Below, one piece after another: positions 32,271 through 41,040 of a DNA stretch of 64,000 bases (position 1 is its first letter; every line of letters begins with the position of its first letter). Position numbers and translations under genes: made by a program. Source of the DNA: Pseudomonas sp. BN102 (lineage in GTDB: Bacteria; Pseudomonadota; Gammaproteobacteria; Pseudomonadales; Pseudomonadaceae); contig NZ_SSON01000075.1 of the NCBI RefSeq assembly GCF_029871245.1, positions 324,943 through 388,942 of the forward strand, in the 5' to 3' direction. The notes below the pieces were generated by a model. It was not told the DNA's origin and did no database searches. It saw only the letters and a list, made by a program, of their open reading frames with translations.

Positions 32271-33050
32271 TCACTCCTGCGGCTCGTCCCGCAGGAATAC
32301 CAGGCTGTCGGGCCTCGAATGCTCCGCCGAGTAGCGATAACCCTGGTAGTTGAAGTCCTTCAGCCCTTCCGGGTTTTGCAGGCGTTCCTTGATCACGTAG
32401 CGGGCCATCAGGCCGCGGGCTTTCTTGGCGTAGAAACTGATGATCTTGTACTGGCCGTTCTTCAAGTCCTTGAACTCGGTGTCGATCACCCGCGCATTCA
32501 GCGCCTTGCGCTTCACCGAGCTGAAGTATTCGTTGGAGGCGAGGTTGAGCAGGATATCGTCGCCCTGGGTCGCCAGCGCTTCGTTCAGCCAGCCGCTGAT
32601 GCGCTCGCCCCAGAAGGCGTAGAGGTCCTTGCCGCGGGCGTTGGCCAGCTTGGTGCCCATTTCCAGGCGGTAGGGCTGCATCAGGTCCAGCGGGCGCAGC
32701 AGGCCGTAGAGGCCGGAGAGCATGCGCAGGTGCTGCTGGGCGAAGTCGAAATCGGCTTCGCTGAAATCTTCGGCGTTGAGGCCGGTGTAGACGTCGCCCT
32801 TGAAGGCCAGCAGGGCCTGCTTGGCATTGGCCGGCGTGAAGTCCGGGTGCCAGCTGCCGTATCGCGCGGCGTTGAGGCCGGCGAGCTTGTCGGACAGGTG
32901 CATCAGCTCGGCGATCTGCGCCGGGCTCAGTTCACGCAATTGCTGGATCAGCTCCTGGGCGTGGTCCAGGTACTGCGGCTGGGTGTGCCGCGGGGTGACC
33001 GGCGGGGTCTCGTAGTCCAGGGTCTTGGCGGGGGAAATCACCAACAGCAT
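32271..33050 (-). CDS. yaaA: YaaA-family peroxide stress protein
   Basis: This 259-residue protein is a full-length member of the YaaA family (DUF328). It starts [16 protein letters not shown] and contains [21 protein letters not shown] and [11 protein letters not shown], which are conserved marks. In E. coli YaaA lowers free iron and damage during hydrogen peroxide stress. GGAG lies 8 nt before ATG 33050, and a strong terminator follows the stop. It is expressed alone. Confidence 0.95.
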   Translation of the reverse strand: MLLVISPAKTLDYETPPVTPRHTQPQYLDHAQELIQQLRELSPAQIAELMHLSDKLAGLNAARYGSWHPDFTPANAKQALLAFKGDVYTGLNAEDFSEADFDFAQQHLRMLSGLYGLLRPLDLMQPYRLEMGTKLANARGKDLYAFWGERISGWLNEALATQGDDILLNLASNEYFSSVKRKALNARVIDTEFKDLKNGQYKIISFYAKKARGLMARYVIKERLQNPEGLKDFNYQGYRYSAEHSRPDSLVFLRDEPQE

Positions 33051-33130
33051 CGAATCGTCTCCTTCGGGAATGCGGGGGATTCTAGGGATTTGCCGCATTC
33101 GGCTCCAGCTATCCCGCCGATAGGCAAGGC

Positions 33131-33978
33131 TCAACCCAGGCGTTGCTCCAGTGGCACCTCCTCCAGATAGCGGCGCAGCTCGTCGAGGAAGGTGGCCTCG
33201 GCCAGGCTGAGTTTCTGCTCGCGGTTCCACAGCAACTGGATCTCCACATCGGCGATGCCGTCTTGCGGCGGCAGGCGCCAGAGGCGGTCCCGGGCGAGGT
33301 CGTCGCGGACTATGTGCTGGGGCAGACAGCCAATGCCATAGCCGCAATACACCAGGCGGCGGATCTCCTCGAGGCTGGAGGACGCGGCGACTATGTGGCC
33401 GGAAAAGCCCTGCTGGTCGCGGAAGATGGTCAGCGGCGAGAGGCTGCCGCCGATCTGGTCGCTGCTGAACGTGACGAAGTGCTCGCCCTTGAGATCCTCC
33501 AGGTCGAGGTCGTCGCGGCCGAAGAGGCGGTGGTGGCGGCCGCAGAAGAAGGCGTAGCGCTGGCGCATGAAGCACAGCTGCTCGAGCTTGGGCGCCGGCA
33601 CGCGGCACGCGGCACAGGCAGAGGCCGAGGCTGGCGGTCTTCTGTTGCAGGGAGCTGATGATGTCGGAGCTGCGCATCACTTCCACCTCCAGCTCCACCT
33701 TGGGGGGGGCGGCGGTGGAAGGCGATCAGGAAGTCGTCGTAGGCGGGCGACTCGATGCGGCTGATGCTGAGCAGCCGGACCTTGCCCATCACCTGCTCCG
33801 GGTGCTCGTCCATGGCGGTGGAGAGGAGCGACACGTTGCTGTTGATCTCTTCGGCGATGCGCAAGGCTTCCTCGCCCGCCTCGGTGATGTCGAAGCGCGG
33901 GCCGCGGCGGGCGATCAACGGCGTGCCCAGCTGTTCCTCCAGGCGCTTGAGGGCCTGGCTGACCGCCGGCTGGGTCAT
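33131..33978 (-). pseudogene. LysR-family regulator, truncated and frameshifted
   Basis: The HTH half (MTQPAVSQALKRLEEQLGTP...) begins abruptly at 33978, lacking about the first 25-30 residues of a LysR protein. One frameshift lies at a run of eight C/G (33702-33709), where seven would restore [20 protein letters not shown] second is a 7-bp tandem duplication, CGCGGCA twice (33601-33614); removing one copy restores [13 protein letters not shown]. The effector domain then continues in frame to 33131. Three separate defects make it a dead gene, unless the C-run shift is a sequencing error; the missing start would still remain. Confidence 0.85.
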
Positions 33979-34299
33979 TGGCGTGGTCACCGGCGGCCAG
34001 GCGATCTGCTGGCTGGACATCCGGGTGAAGGGCCAGGCCGCCCACGCCAGCACCACGCCCATGCCATTGCGCCGCGACGCGCTCTTTGCCAGCGCCGAGA
34101 TGATCCAGGCGCTGGAACAACTGGCGGTACGGTTCGCGCCTAGCGGGTTGGTCACGATCGGCCAGCTGGAAATCGCCAAGTCCTCGCGCAACACCATTCC
34201 CGGCAGCCTGCAGTTCACCCTGGACCTGCGCAACCCGGACGACCAGGTCCTGGCGCGGATGGAGCGGGAGGCGCGCGAGCTGATTGCCGCCATTGCCGC
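33974..34299 (+). pseudogene. Fragment of an M20-family amidase/hydantoinase (carbamoylase-type)
   Basis: In the plus frame the segment IGVVTGG...IRVKGQAAHASTTPMPLRRDAL...NTIPGSLQFTLDLRNPDDQVL is the dimerisation domain of N-carbamoyl-amino-acid or allantoate amidohydrolases. The N-terminal metal-binding domain (about 200 residues) and the C-terminus are missing. It starts exactly where the LysR remnant starts on the other strand and runs in frame into a deacetylase fragment. No start codon or ribosome site of its own is seen. Confidence 0.8.
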
Positions 34300-34792
34300 G
34301 CAGTTCCTGCGCCAGGGCCATTCGCGAGTGGCCGTGCTGGACACCGACATGCACCACGGCCAGGGCATCCAGGAAATCTTCTACACGTGCAGCGATGTGC
34401 TCTATGTGTCCATCCACGGCGACCCGACCAACTTCTATCCGGTGGTGGCGGGTTTCGAGGACGAGCGCGGCAGCGGGGCGGGGGAGGGCTTCAATCTCAA
34501 CCTGCCGATGCCTCATGGCGCCAGCGAGGCGCTCTTCCTCCAGCGGCTGGAGGAAGCCGCCGCGGCGGTGAAGGACTTCGGCGCCGAGGTGCTGGTGCTG
34601 TCCCTGGGCTTCGATATCTACCAGGAGGACCCGCAAGCCAAGGTGGCGGTGACGGCGGAAGGCTTCGGTCGCCTGGGCGCGGCCATCGCCGCCATGGAAC
34701 TGCCCTGCCTGGTGGTACAGGAGGGGGGATATCACCTGGAAAGCCTGGAGGACAATGCACGGCGCTTCTTCAACGGTCTGCTGGGCCGCTGA
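34300..34792 (+). pseudogene. C-terminal half of a histone-deacetylase-like amidohydrolase
   Basis: HSRVAVLDTDMHHGQGIQEIFY holds two zinc ligands (D and H), and LSLGFDIYQEDP holds the third; VVQEGGYHLE is the typical end of acetylpolyamine aminohydrolases. The N-terminal half with the His-His catalytic pair is absent. The frame is open and continuous with the M20 fragment, so a chimeric protein could in theory be made, but the active site is incomplete. It is probably a deletion remnant of a polyamine or amino-acid catabolic cluster. Confidence 0.8.
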
Positions 34793-35098
34793 GGAAAAGG
34801 CTGAACTACGGGAGAGGGGACTTTCGACTTTAACGGGAGCTTTTCCGTGCGCCAAGGTCTTTTTATCGTCATGTGAAAAAAGACCCAGACCGCGAAAAAA
34901 GTCTTTTTTCTGTCATCCCGAATGGAGTATTAACAAGGAAGACCGCCGAACCCTGCAGACAGGTGGCGACCATCGGCCCTCACCTTGTTGGCACCTTCTC
35001 CCGCCCGGCATAACCCGGAAGGGAGAGGTCGGCGGCCCCCCGCGGCGGAGCGCCAGCCTGGCATTCCGTCGCCTGGCCCGATAAGAAGGTGACCGCGT
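34793..35098. other. 306-bp intergenic region with A/T-stem hairpins
   Basis: No gene is seen. Two hairpins have stems rich in A-T: GGTCTTTTT...AAAAAGACC (34856-34885) and the palindrome GAAAAAAG-T-CTTTTTTC (34894-34910). They could end transcription from the deacetylase remnant. The last 100 bp lead into the PhoH gene and contain further G/C repeats (GCCCGGCATAACCCGG). Confidence 0.55.
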
Positions 35099-36490
35099 AT
35101 GGATGACCACGGACGCTCCAGCCCTACCGCTCCAACCTTGTACGCCCTTGATACCAACGTCCTGATCCATGACCCCAATGCGCTGTTGAACTTCCAGGAA
35201 CACCACGTGGCCATCCCGATGACCGTGCTGGAGGAACTGGACAAGCTGAAGACCGGCAAACAGGGCGTCGCCGCAGAATGCAGGCAGGCCATCCGCCTCA
35301 TCGACAAGATCCTTGGTGGTGCGACCCCCGAGGAAGTGGAGCACGGTGTACCCATCCAGCGAGAGAAAAGCGGTCCCTGCGGGTTCCTCTCGATCCTCAT
35401 GAGCAAGCGCGCAGCCCCCATCACCTGGCTGCCGGAAGACCTCAACGACAACAAGATCATCAACCAACTGGTGGAGCTGAAGAGCCGCAAGCCGGGCATG
35501 GCCGTGGTGCTGGTCACCAAGGACATCAACATGCGCCTGAAGGCGCGCGCCTGTGGCATCGACTCGGAGGACTACCACACCGACCAACTGGTCGACGACG
35601 TCTCCCTGCTGTCCCGCGGCTACCACGATATGCCGGGCTCCTTCTGGGACCGCGTGAGCAAGGTGGAGACCCGCCAGGACCACGGACGTACCTGGCACCG
35701 GGTGCAACTCACCGACAACCTGCCGGCGGTGCACGTCAACGAGTTCATCGTCGACGAGCAGGGCTTCGTAGGCTGGATCAAGGGCATCAAGGCCGATGAG
35801 CTGCTGATACTCGACCTGCACCAGGAGCCCCTGCTGCACCAGGAAGCCTGGGGCCTGCGCCCGCGCGACGTGTACCAGGCGCTGGCGCTCTACGCGCTGC
35901 TCGACCCGGACATCCACCTGGTCAACATGACTGGCGCGGCGGGCTCGGGCAAGACCATCCTGGCGCTGGCCGCGGCCATCGAGCAGACCATGGTCAGCAA
36001 GCGATACCGGCGCATCATCGCCACCCGCAGCGTGCAGGGCCTGGACCAGGAGATCGGCTTCCTGCCCGGCACCGAGGCGGAAAAGATGGAACCCTGGCTG
36101 GGGGCGATCACCGACAACCTGGAAGCCCTGCATATGGAGGACGAGAACACCCACGGCAGCGTGGACTACATCCTCAGCAAGGTGCCACTGCAGTTCAAAT
36201 CCCTGAACTACATCCGCGGCCGCAGCTTCCAGCAGAGCCTGATCATCATCGACGAGTGCCAGAACCTGACGCCGCACCAGATGAAAACCATCATCACCCG
36301 TGCCGGCACCGGGTCCAAGGTGATCTGCCTGGGCAACCTGGCGCAGATCGATACGCCCTACCTCTCCGCGCCCAGCTCGGGCCTGACCTACCTGACCGAA
36401 CGCTTCAAGGACTTCCCCCACGGCGTGCACATCACCCTGCAGGGTGTGCCGCGTTCCGTGCTGGCCGAGTTCGCCGAAGCCCATATGTGA
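35099..36490 (+). CDS. PhoH-family protein with PIN domain (PhoH2 type)
   Basis: This 463-residue two-domain protein has an N-terminal PIN ribonuclease-like domain (ALDTNVLIHDPNAL near 16-29, with acidic residues E/D later) and a C-terminal PhoH ATPase with Walker A GAAGSGKT at 279-286 and Walker B LIIIDEC near 381-387. PhoH2 proteins act as RNA helicase plus nuclease in some bacteria. AAGGTG lies 7-8 nt before ATG 35099. It is upstream of, but apparently unrelated to, moaCDE (96 bp away). Confidence 0.93.
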   Translation: MDDHGRSSPTAPTLYALDTNVLIHDPNALLNFQEHHVAIPMTVLEELDKLKTGKQGVAAECRQAIRLIDKILGGATPEEVEHGVPIQREKSGPCGFLSILMSKRAAPITWLPEDLNDNKIINQLVELKSRKPGMAVVLVTKDINMRLKARACGIDSEDYHTDQLVDDVSLLSRGYHDMPGSFWDRVSKVETRQDHGRTWHRVQLTDNLPAVHVNEFIVDEQGFVGWIKGIKADELLILDLHQEPLLHQEAWGLRPRDVYQALALYALLDPDIHLVNMTGAAGSGKTILALAAAIEQTMVSKRYRRIIATRSVQGLDQEIGFLPGTEAEKMEPWLGAITDNLEALHMEDENTHGSVDYILSKVPLQFKSLNYIRGRSFQQSLIIIDECQNLTPHQMKTIITRAGTGSKVICLGNLAQIDTPYLSAPSSGLTYLTERFKDFPHGVHITLQGVPRSVLAEFAEAHM

Positions 36491-36586
36491 CTCATTCCCG
36501 CCGGGCGGCAGCTGCCGCCCGGTACGGGTTTCTGTATACAATCTGTCTCCTGCGGGCCCTGAACGGCCCGCCCGAGGAGACTTGCA

Positions 36587-37060
36587 GTGCTTACCCATCT
36601 CGATTCCCAGGGTCGTGCCAACATGGTCGACGTCACCGACAAGGCGGTGACCTCCCGTGAGGCGACGGCTGAAGCCCGTGTGCGCATGCGCCCTGAAACC
36701 CTTGCCATGATCCAGGCCGGCGGTCACCCGAAAGGCGACGTGTTCGCCGTGGCGCGCATCGCCGGCATCCAGGCGGCGAAGAAGACCTCCGACCTCATCC
36801 CCCTCTGCCATCCGCTGATGCTCACCAGCGTCAAGGTGGAGCTCAACGCGGAAGGCGACGATTGCGTGCACATAGTCGCCCGCTGCAAGCTGGCCGGGCA
36901 GACCGGGGTGGAAATGGAGGCCCTGACCGCCGCCAGCGTCGCCGCCCTGACGATCTACGACATGTGCAAGGCGGTGGACCGCGGCATGACCATCGAAAGC
37001 GTGCGCCTGCTGGAGAAGCTGGGCGGCAAGAGCGGCCATTACCAGGCCGGGGAGCAATGA
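36587..37060 (+). CDS. moaC: Cyclic pyranopterin monophosphate synthase
   Basis: This 157-residue protein is a full-length Moa[26 protein letters not shown] at the start, [29 protein letters not shown], and [21 protein letters not shown]. With MoaA it makes cyclic pyranopterin monophosphate for molybdenum cofactor. The start is GTG 36587, with GAGGAGA 7 nt upstream. Its stop overlaps moaD by one base. Confidence 0.97.
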   Translation: MLTHLDSQGRANMVDVTDKAVTSREATAEARVRMRPETLAMIQAGGHPKGDVFAVARIAGIQAAKKTSDLIPLCHPLMLTSVKVELNAEGDDCVHIVARCKLAGQTGVEMEALTAASVAALTIYDMCKAVDRGMTIESVRLLEKLGGKSGHYQAGEQ

Positions 37061-37308
37061 TGATTCGCGTGCAGTATTTCGCCCGTTACCGTGAAGCGCT
37101 CGGCATCGAAGGCGAGCAGCTCAGCTGGGATTCGACATTCGCGAAACTGGATGACCTGCGCCAGCACCTGCTGGCCCGTGGCGGCGTCTGGGAAGTGCTC
37201 GCCGAGCAGAACCTGATGTGCGCCCGCAACCAGGAGCTGTGCAGCCTGGACGAAGCCCTGGCCGACGGCGACGAGGTCGCTTTCTTCCCGACAGTGACCG
37301 GAGGCTGA
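37060..37308 (+). CDS. moaD: Molybdopterin synthase sulfur carrier subunit
   Basis: This 82-residue ubiquitin-like protein ends in FFPTVTGG; the C-terminal Gly-Gly is thiocarboxylated and gives sulfur to the pterin. Two overlapping ATG codons exist (37057 and 37060); 37060 gives the better distance from GGGGAG. It overlaps moaC and is followed 1 nt later by moaE, so moaCDE are one operon. Confidence 0.95.
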   Translation: MIRVQYFARYREALGIEGEQLSWDSTFAKLDDLRQHLLARGGVWEVLAEQNLMCARNQELCSLDEALADGDEVAFFPTVTGG

Positions 37309-37309
37309 G

Positions 37310-37759
37310 ATGGCCATTCGCGTGCAGGAAACCGCCTTCGATCCCGGTCTCGAACTCAATGCGCTGCACGCGGCCAACGTCGGCATAGGCGCGGTGGTCG
37401 GCTTCGTCGGCTACGTGCGCGACTTCAACGAAGGCCAGGACGTGGCTGGAATGTTCCTCGAGCACTACCCGGGGATGACCGAGAAGGCCCTGGAGAAGAT
37501 CGCCGAGGAGGCCCGGCAGCGCTGGCCCTTGCTCAACGTGGACATTCTCCACCGTATTGGCCGGCTGGAGCCGGGCGAGCCCATTGTCTTCGTCGGTACC
37601 GCCAGCGCCCACCGCCAGGCCGCCTTCGACGCCTGCAATTTCATCATGGATTACCTCAAGACCCGTGCGCCCTTCTGGAAGAAGGAAGACACCGCCGAAG
37701 GCCCGCGCTGGGTGGAAGGGCGCTGCAGCGACAAGAATGCGGCCGAGCGCTGGGAATGA
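37310..37759 (+). CDS. moaE: Molybdopterin synthase catalytic subunit
   Basis: This 149-residue MoaE has GAVVGFVGYVRDFNEG, LEHYPGMTEKAL, HRIGRLEPGEPIVFVGTASAHRQAAF and FWKKED with the active-site Lys. It forms the heterotetrameric synthase with MoaD and inserts two sulfurs into cyclic pyranopterin monophosphate. It is the last gene of the operon; a palindromic repeat and a strong terminator follow. Confidence 0.97.
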   Translation: MAIRVQETAFDPGLELNALHAANVGIGAVVGFVGYVRDFNEGQDVAGMFLEHYPGMTEKALEKIAEEARQRWPLLNVDILHRIGRLEPGEPIVFVGTASAHRQAAFDACNFIMDYLKTRAPFWKKEDTAEGPRWVEGRCSDKNAAERWE

Positions 37760-37780
37760 GCCTGGCGCGGACTGCTTTTC

Positions 37781-37808
37781 TGTAGGGGCGAATGAATTCG
37801 CCCCTACA
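37781..37808. repeat. TGTAGGGGCGAAT palindrome
   Basis: A 28-nt inverted repeat, TGTAGGGGCGAAT...ATTCGCCCCTACA, directly after moaE. The same family is found at 38935, 47707, 50691 and 61818. Confidence 0.75.
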
Positions 37809-37832
37809 AGGCATTTCCGCTCCCGCCTGAAC

Positions 37833-37856
37833 AAGCCCGGCCTCGCCGGGCTTTTT
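37833..37856 (+). terminator. Rho-independent terminator of moaCDE
   Basis: AAGCCCGGC-CTC-GCCGGGCTT followed by TTTA, 75 bp after the moaE stop. Confidence 0.85.
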
Positions 37857-37882
37857 ACTGCCTACTCGGGGGTGATTGACGA

Positions 37883-37921
37883 TTTGTACATTTTAGTCCA
37901 GCATGGACTCATAAGTACAAA
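37883..37921. promoter_or_regulatory. 39-bp dyad upstream of the AotJ-like gene
   Basis: TTTGTACATTTTAGTCCA, a GCA centre, then TGGACTCATAAGTACAAA. The two 18-bp arms match at 15 of 18 positions about one centre (37902). It ends 156 bp before the start codon. It is probably the operator of an unidentified dimeric or tetrameric regulator. Confidence 0.6.
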
Positions 37922-38076
37922 TTAGCGGCGTCCACGATGATCCACGGCCAGCTATCCTCGCGTCCATTCCCATGCCGGCCAGCCCTGGCGGCGTCTTCTT
38001 CTGCCTCGCAATCCATTCCGAACCTGCTCGCCGGCCAGCTGCGGCGGGCATCCATCCGTACTGCGGGAGTCGCACC

Positions 38077-38853
38077 ATGAAGAAACTCGTTCTGCTGGGC
38101 AGCCTTGCCCTGAGCCTGCTGGCCTCCAGCGTTTTCGCCGCCGACAAGCCCTTGCGCATCGGCATCGAAGCCGCCTATCCACCCTTCGCCTACAAGACCC
38201 CGGCAGGCGAGATCGCCGGGTTCGACTACGACATCGGCAATGCCATGTGCGAGGAGATGAAGGTCAAGTGCCAATGGATCGAGCAGGAATTCGATGGCCT
38301 GATTCCCTCGCTCAAGGTGAAGAAGGTGGACGCCGTCCTCTCCTCCATGACCATCACCGATGAGCGCAAGAAGTCCGTGGACTTCACTGGCAAGTACTAC
38401 TACAGCCCGGCGCGCCTGGTGATGAAGAAGGGCACCACGGTCGACCCCGAGTTCAAGAGCCTGGTGGGCAAGACCATCGGCACCCAGCGCTCCACCACCA
38501 CTGACCGCTTCGCCACCGAGGTACTCGAGCCCAAGGGCGTGAAGATCGTGCGCTACAGCACCCAGAACGAGATCTACCTGGATGTGCTTTCCGGTCGCCT
38601 GGACGGCGTGCTGGCCGATGCATTCCCGCTCAACGAGGGCTTCCTGAAGACCGAGAATGGCAAGGGCTACGAGTTCGTCGGGCCGGTCCTGCAGGACCCG
38701 CACTACTTCGGCGAGGGCGCTGGCATCGCTGTGCGCAAGGGCGATGACGCGCTGCGCGAGAAATTCAACAATGCCATCAAGGCCCTGCGCAGCAATGGCA
38801 AGTACCAGGCGATCCAGGCCAAGTACTTCGATTTCGATATCTACGGGGATTGA
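38077..38853 (+). CDS. Periplasmic amino-acid-binding protein, arginine/ornithine (AotJ) type
   Basis: This 258-residue solute-binding protein has a signal peptide ending SVFA-AD. The body [32 protein letters not shown] and the ending [10 protein letters not shown] are those of AotJ/HisJ/ArgT proteins, so a basic amino acid is the likely ligand. No permease or ATPase genes of the aot type follow, so it must serve a transporter encoded elsewhere. The start is ATG 38077. A 39-bp dyad upstream suggests specific control. Confidence 0.9.
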   Translation: MKKLVLLGSLALSLLASSVFAADKPLRIGIEAAYPPFAYKTPAGEIAGFDYDIGNAMCEEMKVKCQWIEQEFDGLIPSLKVKKVDAVLSSMTITDERKKSVDFTGKYYYSPARLVMKKGTTVDPEFKSLVGKTIGTQRSTTTDRFATEVLEPKGVKIVRYSTQNEIYLDVLSGRLDGVLADAFPLNEGFLKTENGKGYEFVGPVLQDPHYFGEGAGIAVRKGDDALREKFNNAIKALRSNGKYQAIQAKYFDFDIYGD

Positions 38854-38934
38854 GTCCGCACGGACCGCTCCCTCTCCGGCTGGCGGAAGAGGGGTGGAGT
38901 AAGGGTTTTATTCGGTGGGCCCGATGCCTGGCTG

Positions 38935-38962
38935 TTTCGCGAATGAATTCGCTCCTGCAGGA
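38935..38962. repeat. CGCGAATGAATTCG palindrome
   Basis: TTTCGCGAATGAATTCGCTC with CTGCAGG next to it, a member of the GTAGGGGCGAAT/GCGAATTC family, 80 bp after the AotJ-like gene. Confidence 0.6.
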
Positions 38963-39007
38963 GCATTCCACGCGCCAATGAACAAGGCTCTCTTCCTCGT
39001 TCAGAGC

Positions 39008-39087
39008 TGTAGGTTGGGCTGAGCTCGGCGAAGCCCAACGGTGGTGGGGCGAAGATGTTGGGCTTCGCTTCGCTCAGCGCCAACCTA
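39008..39087. repeat. GTAGGTTGGGCT long palindrome
   Basis: GTAGGTTGGGCTGAGC at 39008 faces GCTCAGCGCCAACCTAC ending at 39087, with GAAGCCCAAC and GTTGGGCTTC between. It is a dispersed repeat; single arms occur at 14579 and 50768. Confidence 0.65.
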
Positions 39088-39116
39088 CGAAAGGCGCCAA
39101 CGCAAGTTGCCCAAAA

Positions 39117-39139
39117 GAAAAGGGAGCCCGAAGGCTCCC
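39117..39139 (-). terminator. Rho-independent terminator of the aap operon
   Basis: On the minus strand GGGAGCC-TTCG-GGCTCCC is followed by TTTT, 24 bp after the aapP stop. Confidence 0.85.
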
Positions 39140-39162
39140 TCATTTCGTCCAGCTTCCAATAC

Positions 39163-39924
39163 TCAGTGCAGGATCTGCCCGAGGAACGCCTTGGTCCGCT
39201 CGTTCTGCGGATTGTCGAAGAAGGCGTGGGGCTCGTTCTGCTCGACGATCTCGCCCTTGTCCATGAAGATCACCCGGTCCGCCACGGTACGGGCGAAGCC
39301 CATCTCGTGGGTCACGCAGAGCATGGTCATGCCGTCCTGGGCCAGGCCGACCATGGTGTCGAGCACTTCCTTCACCATCTCCGGGTCGAGCGCCGAGGTG
39401 GGTTCGTCGAACAGCATGATCTTCGGCTTCATGCACAGCGCGCGGGCGATGGCCACACGCTGCTGCTGACCGCCGGAGAGCTGCCCCGGGAACTTGTTGG
39501 CCTGCTCCGGGATGCGTACGCGCTCGAGGAAGTGCATGGCGATTTCCTCGGCCTTGCGCTTGGGCATCTTGCGGACCCACATGGGCGCCAGGGTGCAGTT
39601 CTGCAGCACGGTGAGGTGCGGGAACAGGTTGAAGTGCTGGAACACCATGCCCACTTCGCTGCGGATCGCCTCGATGTGCTTGAGGTCGCTGGTCAGCTCG
39701 GTGCCATCGACAATGATGCGGCCCTGCTGGTGCTCCTCCAGGCGATTGATGCAGCGGATGGTGGTGGACTTGCCCGAGCCCGACGGCCCGCAGAGGACGA
39801 TGCGTTCGCCCTGCTTGACGTCCAGGTTGATGTCTTTCAGCACGTGGAACTGGCCGTACCACTTGTTCACGCCCTGCAGGCGGATGATCGGATCGCCGGC
39901 GGTTTTCTTGCTTGCTTCAGTCAT
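39163..39924 (-). CDS. aapP: General L-amino-acid ABC transporter, ATP-binding protein
   Basis: In this 253-residue ATPase Walker A is GPSGSGKST, the signature is [15 protein letters not shown] and Walker B is IMLFDEP followed by TSALDPE; the H-loop is in CVTHEMGFA. It powers the uptake system made with AapQ, AapM and AapJ, which takes up a broad range of L-amino acids in rhizobia and pseudomonads. ATG 39924 is preceded by TAGGAGTCACC. It is the last gene of the operon, with a terminator after it. Confidence 0.95.
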   Translation of the reverse strand: MTEASKKTAGDPIIRLQGVNKWYGQFHVLKDINLDVKQGERIVLCGPSGSGKSTTIRCINRLEEHQQGRIIVDGTELTSDLKHIEAIRSEVGMVFQHFNLFPHLTVLQNCTLAPMWVRKMPKRKAEEIAMHFLERVRIPEQANKFPGQLSGGQQQRVAIARALCMKPKIMLFDEPTSALDPEMVKEVLDTMVGLAQDGMTMLCVTHEMGFARTVADRVIFMDKGEIVEQNEPHAFFDNPQNERTKAFLGQILH

Positions 39925-39932
39925 GGTGACTC

Positions 39933-41030
39933 CTAACGCTTGTGGCCGGTGTCCAGCTTGTGCTCCAGGTGCATGGAGTAGCGGGACATGCCGAAACAGA
40001 AGATCCAGAACACCAGGGCGGCGAACACGTAGCCCTCGGTGGCCATGCCCAGCCAGGCCGGATCGGTGGTGGCTTGCTTGATGCTGTTGAGCAGGTCGAA
40101 CAGGCCGATGATGATGACCAGGCTGGTGTCCTTGAACAGTGCGATGAAGGTGTTGACGATGCCGGGAATCACCAGCTTCAGGGCTTGCGGCAGGATCACC
40201 AGGCCCATCATCCGCCAGTAGCCCAGGCCCATGGCCGCGGCGGCTTCGTACTGGCCCTTGGGGATGGCCTGCAGGCCGCCCCGCACCACTTCGGCGATGT
40301 AGGCCGACTGGAACAGGATCACGCCGATCAGCGCCCGCAGCAGCTTGTCGAAGGAGAGCCCCTCGGGGAGGAACAGCGGCAGCATTACCGAGGACATGAA
40401 CAACACGGTGATCAGCGGAACACCGCGCCAGAACTCGATGAAGGTGACGCAGATCACCTTGATCGCCGGCATGTCCGAACGCCGCCCCAGGGCCAGCATG
40501 ATGCCCAGCGGCAAGGCGCCGACTATGCCCACCGCCGCGATCACCAGGGTCAGCATCAGGCCGCCCCACTGGCTGGTGGACACGGTTTCCAGGCCGAAGA
40601 AGCCGCCATGCAGCAGCCAGTAAGCCAGAAGCGGGTAGACCACCAGGAAGCTCAGCCCGTAGATCGCCTTGTGCGGCACCTTGGGGATGAACAGCGGTGC
40701 GGCGCCGAAGATCGCCAGCCAGACCGCCAGGTCCACACGCCAGCGCAGGGCCTCCGGATAGAAGCCATACATGAACTGGCTGAAGCGCACCTTGATGAAC
40801 ACCCAGCAGGCGCCTTCGCTGGTGCAGTCGGCGCGGGTGGTGCCGGTCCAGTCGGCTTGGAGGAAGGCCCACTTGATCAGCGGCGGCAGGATCAGCCAGA
40901 CCAGGTAGATGGCGAACAGTGTCAGCAGCGTGTTGAACCAGTTGGAGAACAGGTTGGCACGCAGCCAGCCGACCACGCCGACGCTCAGGCGCGGTGGCGG
41001 CATGTCGGGACGGAAGGTATGTACGGTCAT
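39933..41030 (-). CDS. aapM: General L-amino-acid ABC transporter permease AapM
   Basis: This 365-residue inner-membrane permease of the His/Glu/Gln family has its conserved EAA-type loop in [26 protein letters not shown]. It is longer than most permeases of the class because of an extra N-terminal periplasmic stretch with two Cys ([12 protein letters not shown], about 56-67), as is normal for AapM. It starts 10 nt after aapQ, with GGAG upstream. Confidence 0.94.
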   Translation of the reverse strand: MTVHTFRPDMPPPRLSVGVVGWLRANLFSNWFNTLLTLFAIYLVWLILPPLIKWAFLQADWTGTTRADCTSEGACWVFIKVRFSQFMYGFYPEALRWRVDLAVWLAIFGAAPLFIPKVPHKAIYGLSFLVVYPLLAYWLLHGGFFGLETVSTSQWGGLMLTLVIAAVGIVGALPLGIMLALGRRSDMPAIKVICVTFIEFWRGVPLITVLFMSSVMLPLFLPEGLSFDKLLRALIGVILFQSAYIAEVVRGGLQAIPKGQYEAAAAMGLGYWRMMGLVILPQALKLVIPGIVNTFIALFKDTSLVIIIGLFDLLNSIKQATTDPAWLGMATEGYVFAALVFWIFCFGMSRYSMHLEHKLDTGHKR

Positions 41031-41040
41031 GCGCTTCTCC

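Noticed and set aside
31973-32353. Plus-strand 126-codon frame between algD and yaaA
   Set aside because: It crosses palindromic repeats, the yaaA terminator and the end of yaaA; the product is low-complexity.
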